A stretch of DNA of 12,754 bases from Cylindrodendrum hubeiense (lineage: Eukaryota; Ascomycota; Sordariomycetes; Hypocreales; Nectriaceae). Under the pieces are notes generated by a model. It had not been told where the DNA came from. It made no database searches and worked only from the letters and a program-made list of their open reading frames with translations. Numbering within the stretch: position 1 is the stretch's first letter; every line of letters starts with the position of its first letter. Below, in pieces: positions 9,216 to 12,754 of this stretch. The translations under genes were made by a program, and so were the position numbers. The stretch spans positions 1-12,754 of the forward strand of contig JAANBB010000732.1 of the NCBI GenBank assembly GCA_014621425.1, given 5' to 3'.

Positions 9216-10399
9216 ACAGCCACGTTGCCACTGTCGGAGACATTGATGCAGCTGCATGTATCCATGGAACGGAAGTTCAGCCAGGGGGTGGTATTTAGCG
9301 GCTATTCTGCCATGACCGTACGAATGACGGGTGGCGATTACCTGATTTGGTCGGGGTGCGATGCACGTTGTGTATTGCCCCGGCTGAGACCTTTGAGGGG
9401 GGTACTTTTATTCCAACCAGCAGCGCGATGCGGGGGCGGAAGGTGGCCCAAAGATTGCTGTAGCCAACAGGGACAGGGAACGTGACAGGGAATGTGACGG
9501 GGGTGCAACCGGCAGCCGGCGTGTCGTCGGGGCTGGAAACAGACTTGGAATAGGGTGGCCTCGAGTCTCAAAGCCAGACACAGGGGGTTGTGGGATGGGC
9601 ATGCGGATGGAATTGAACTCCAAAGACCCAAACAAAGATGACTCTCAGTGCAGATTTGGTCAGCGGGCAACACAACGCCACGCTTGAGAGAAAATCCCAG
9701 CGTGACGGCAGTTGTACGTCGAGATGATGGCCCAGCTACGGTGGAAGGGATGAGCAATGGATTGGATATACCTGGCAGGCCATAGACGGGCCGAGATATG
9801 GATACATGTTCCAGATACGAGATCTATGGGAACAATGCGCGGTGGCTATACATGGCAGTGGTCGAGCTTGGGTGCAATGGCAAGATGGCGCCTGGAGCCA
9901 GTTTCAATAATTCGACCGTTTCAAACCTCCATATTTCGTGACCCATGTTGTATCCAAACCCCCTCACTTCATGTCGCAGCTGCATGGGATGTGCCTCGGT
10001 TCGGGACGCCAGCGATGAGTACGAGGCTCGGCCAGCTTCTAATCCGGTTGATTTGGGATGGATTCGGAGGCAATCTGACCGGGATCCTAGTTGGGACGCA
10101 AGCTTGTTTGGCTGTCACAGTGAGGCACACCATCTGAACACATCTAGACTACCGTGGTATTTTTATTTATTCATTCATCAAAGTTCTCGAGGATGTCTGG
10201 ATAATGGGCATTTTGGCAAAATGGATCACGGATGGTACCATTGCACAGGTACCATTGCACGAAATTGTACGTGGCGGTACAGCAATAAGAGACTGCTTGT
10301 GCGTTAAGTCATGTTACAAGTCCACGCGAAGGCAGCTCGTACTAATGTAGGATACAAATACATGGGACAGTACAAAGAGTGCAGATAAAATCCCGTCCA
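9216..10399. other. Convergent intergenic region
   Basis: This stretch of about 1.18 kb lies between the 3' ends of the Ras GEF (+) and the hydrophilic-protein gene (-). It should hold both 3' untranslated regions and polyadenylation sites. I saw no perfect AATAAA at the expected place for either gene. The open frames here are short, overlap on both strands and resemble no family I know. One 13-bp direct repeat is listed separately. Confidence 0.6.
10234..10260. repeat. 13-bp direct repeat, period 14
   Basis: GGTACCATTGCAC occurs at 10234-10246 and again at 10248-10260 with one base between the copies. The two copies are identical. It sits about 140 bp beyond the 3' end of the minus-strand gene, in the shared 3' intergenic region. 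Confidence 0.85.
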
Positions 10400-11387
10400 T
10401 CAGTGCTTATGAAGTTTAGCCTTGATGCGATGGCCTAGACTGGGCTTGTCTTTGCCACTGTCAGGCCGAGAGCCATCCTCGTTGTGATGAATGCCTTTTT
10501 CTTCCATGAGTCCTGTTGGGCGCGAAGGAACAAAGTGGTCAGCAAGGGCACGGAAAGGCATATGGAAATATCGAATGGATTTAACGAGCAAGAACTTACG
10601 GTCAGCTTCCCGTCCAGCGCCAGGCTTGGTAGCATCAAAGTCTCCACCGTCGGCGGCGAGCCCAGTCGTACGGACATACTCCTGGCCGGTGCCCTTGGAT
10701 TCTTCGGGTTCGGACTTTTCGACGGACGATGTGGATGTTGTGGTTTCCAGAGGCCTGGAATCTAGAGGTTTGGGCTCTAGAGGCTTAGATTCTAGAGGCT
10801 TGGACTCTAGAGGCTTGGACTCTAGAGACTTAGACTCTAGAGACGTGGACTCTAGAGACTTGGGCTCCAGAGACTTGGGCTCGAGGGGATGTGCCTCTGG
10901 GACCTTGTCACGACTGACATCTCGGTCGTTGCTGGTGGCGTTCTCGGCGGGGCGTGAGTCGAATCCCTCGGACGGCCTGGAGTAAGAGCCTTCGAGGACT
11001 GCACTGGGCTTGCTAGCAGGGCCAGGGGTAGTTGTGTCGACATCATTCAATTTAGAAGCGTTCTGAGGAATCTTGTCTGGGTCGCGTGTGTCGTTCTGGC
11101 CAAATGTGGTATCTTCTCGGGTATAGGGATCTGGTGCGGTCTCAACGTGACGGCTCTCCAGGGATTTTTCCACCTGCTCCTGTCGAGCTGGTTCTATAAA
11201 CAGGTCAGTCAATTGTGGGTGGTATTGGGGTGGAATGGGAAGATGACGGCTTACCCAGGTTACCAGCGTCATAAGGCTCGCCCTTGGAAACGTCACCCTT
11301 TGCTCCAGACACCGGCTCCTTGTGGGCGGTTCCATCTCCCCAGACGGCCTTGGCCGCGGCGGTGGCGGCGTTGCTGATGGATTCCAT
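10400..11387 (-). CDS. Conserved hydrophilic fungal protein of unknown function (three exons)
   Basis: The exons on the minus strand are 11387-11255, 11193-10600 and 10512-10400 (stop at 10402-10400), giving 279 residues. The N-terminus (MESISNAATAAAKAVWGD, then EPVSGAKGDVSKGEPYDAGNLEP) and the C-terminal block (EYVRTTGLAADGGDFDATK, PGAGREADRLMEEKGI at about 216-249, then KPSLGHRIKAKLHKH) match from memory a family of small hydrophilic proteins in filamentous ascomycetes with no established function. The middle, about 70-215, is disordered-looking and rich in Ser, Thr, Pro, Glu, Asp and Lys. It includes nine pentapeptide repeats at about 150-194. I see no signal peptide, membrane segment or catalytic motif; the N-terminal Ala-rich stretch could form an amphipathic helix. 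The start is the ATG whose product carries the conserved N-terminus. Both introns restore the conserved blocks. The gene model is well supported; the function is unknown. Confidence 0.85.
10513..10599 (-). other. Intron 2 of the hydrophilic-protein gene (87 nt, three-fold, open)
   Basis: On the minus strand: donor GTAAGT, branch-like GCTGAC, acceptor CAACAG. Splicing rebuilds GREADRLMEEKGI. The intron is divisible by three and has no in-frame stop, so retention would add 29 residues instead of truncating the protein. Confidence 0.88.
10746..10880 (-). repeat. 15-bp minisatellite inside the hydrophilic-protein gene
   Basis: Nine consecutive units of exactly 15 bp, consensus TCTAGAGRCTTGGAC on the + strand, are followed by one degenerate unit (10881-10895). 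The units at 10791-10805 and 10806-10820 are identical. Read on the minus strand in frame, they encode a tandem pentapeptide of the type (K/T/R)-(P/S)-L-(E/D)-(S/P), at about residues 150-194. Most units carry a TCTAGA hexamer. Because the unit length is three-fold, copy-number changes keep the frame. Confidence 0.93.
11194..11254 (-). other. Intron 1 of the hydrophilic-protein gene (61 nt)
   Basis: On the minus strand: donor GTAAGC, branch-like GACTGAC, acceptor TTATAG. Splicing joins EPYDAGNL to EPARQEQVEKSL through a split Glu codon. Retention leads to a stop after 60 codons (end at 11205). Confidence 0.9.
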
Positions 11388-12754
11388 AGTGAGAAGTTGT
11401 AAACTGCTGTTGGGTACGGGCGGTTGGGGTGTGGTTCAGATTCCGTGTTGACTACGATGGCTGTATGATAGAAGTAGTATGTGGGCTTGGGATTGAAAAC
11501 CATTCATGAGGAAAGCCGGGGATACGGCAGCTTAAATGCTGCGACAATTAGTCGAATGTTGAACGGCACTGATGTCGTCACCATGTGAGAGCTGGGGTAC
11601 GTAAATGTTCGGTGTACGACACACTCCTGAGAGGTGACAGGTCCAACCAACAGTCTCTCTGCATATTAGACGGAAACACCACATATGGCCGGACAGACGA
11701 CGATGACGACTACCTCGTCGATCGGTCGCCGAGAAGCCGTCTTAGCCATGTTTATTTTGGCGATGGTTGATCCCATCACAACAAATCGTCTCGGTTCCCA
11801 GTCCCCGGTTGGATGGATGATGTAGGGTATGACGTTTTGTACCAGGTTCGGTACAAGGACGCCAGCCACTCATGTGGTCTTGTGTTGCAGCCCCGGCATT
11901 GGAGGTGCAGGTTCCCTAGGGAAATAGTTGGATGCTTGAAAGCGGATAGTACTGTACAGTAGCAGATCTGAAAACTGGCGGGATCGGGAAAGATGGACTC
12001 CACGACGTCATTGACGAGGGGTTGGGTTAGCGGCTTGAGACTTGCTGATCCCCCGCGAAACTCACCATGCGACCCTGACTGACGCCACAGCGCAGGAAAC
12101 AAGGCATATCTGTTACGGAAAAAGTCCATGTGAATAGAACATGCCCGACTAGTTACATAGCAGAACATCAGTATTCATGCACTTACCGGAGCCGGTAGCT
12201 GGGAATTGATTATCGGGTAAAACAACCTCGAGACAACCTCACACATTTGTGCATTCTTCGGCAATCATTTGGCAATAGGGGGACGGGGGGACATCAAGCG
12301 CCAGTTTTGTTCCTGTACTACGTAGTAGGAAACCTTTCATCGCTATTACTAGTGTACGATTGTGACTTGCTTGATTCGTGTGCGGCGCCATCCTTGGGAT
12401 ATCCCACGGCATTGCGATTTGCGTGATGCATGCGGCGTGGTCCAGTCCGATGGCTTTGCCCGACGGTTGGATGAAGGCCGTGATGTTTTCCGCGTTCCAA
12501 GGGGCGGACCCCATTTCTTACTCTGCCAGGGTTGGTACGGGCCCTTTAATGTGTAATTTTGGCCTTCATCTTCCCCCCTTGCCTGGTTGAGAGATCGAGG
12601 TACGGACCCTGGATGGAATTAGTACCAGGCTTTGATTCCTCAGTCCTTGCCTTGGCTCCGGGGAGCGGACATTGGCCTGCTTGAGGTGACACAAGCAACC
12701 TTAAATTGACTAGAGGTGGGCGGCCCTGCATGCGTGTTGCTTCGGCCGAGTGCC
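11388..12754. other. Promoter side of the minus-strand gene and gene-free right end
   Basis: The part next to 11387 should hold the promoter and leader of the hydrophilic-protein gene; I could not place a TATA box or start site. Two ATGs on the minus strand (11507-11505, 11503-11501) lie 114 to 120 bp upstream. The second opens a frame that overlaps the gene in another phase, so it could act as a uORF if transcribed. From about 11600 to the end I see only short open frames without recognisable domains on either strand, no RNA gene and no repeat of note. A gene edge beyond the window cannot be excluded. Confidence 0.55.

Noticed and set aside
10400..11503. Uninterrupted 367-codon reading of the minus-strand gene from the ATG at 11503
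   Set aside because: It reads through both introns and misses the conserved N-terminus, which lies in another frame starting at 11387. The spliced model recovers conserved blocks at both ends.
12239..12514. 91-codon open frame on the minus strand near the right end
   Set aside because: There is no recognisable domain, no intron pattern and no supporting context. A chance open frame is the simpler reading.

Overview
The window looks like nuclear DNA of a filamentous ascomycete, most likely a sordariomycete and perhaps a member of the Hypocreales. This rests on short introns (54 to 123 nt) with GTA(A/T)GT-like donors and CTAAC/CTGAC branch points, on GC-rich long intergenic stretches, and on the two recognisable proteins. 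One is a Cdc25-type Ras guanine nucleotide exchange factor in its filamentous-fungal form. The other is a small hydrophilic protein of a kind found across filamentous ascomycetes. The species is not determined.

Layout: positions 1 to about 5,269 contain no protein gene I can support. This part is GC-rich and holds several short tandem duplications, a 27-bp alternating purine-pyrimidine tract, a cluster of CCCCT/AGGGG motifs with a direct repeat, a small palindrome and, close to the first gene, two candidate upstream ORFs. Positions 5270-9215 (+) carry a complete five-exon Ras GEF gene (1,213 residues: SH3, degenerate WW, conserved helical middle region, RasGEF-N, RasGEF catalytic domain). Positions 9216-10399 are a convergent intergenic region without a gene. 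Positions 10400-11387 (-) carry a complete three-exon gene for a 279-residue hydrophilic protein of unknown function. Its variable middle is largely a 15-bp minisatellite encoding a charged pentapeptide. Positions 11388-12754 contain no gene I can support.

The two genes converge tail to tail and nothing in the sequence links their functions. The Ras GEF should activate Ras by GDP/GTP exchange, upstream of cAMP/PKA and MAP-kinase signalling. I found no mobile element, CRISPR array, tRNA, rRNA, secondary-metabolite cluster or clearly new multi-gene system. The items most worth a second look are the two-codon uORF before the Ras GEF, the pentapeptide minisatellite, a three-fold intron in the second gene that stays open if retained, and the roughly 5-kb gene-free upstream region.
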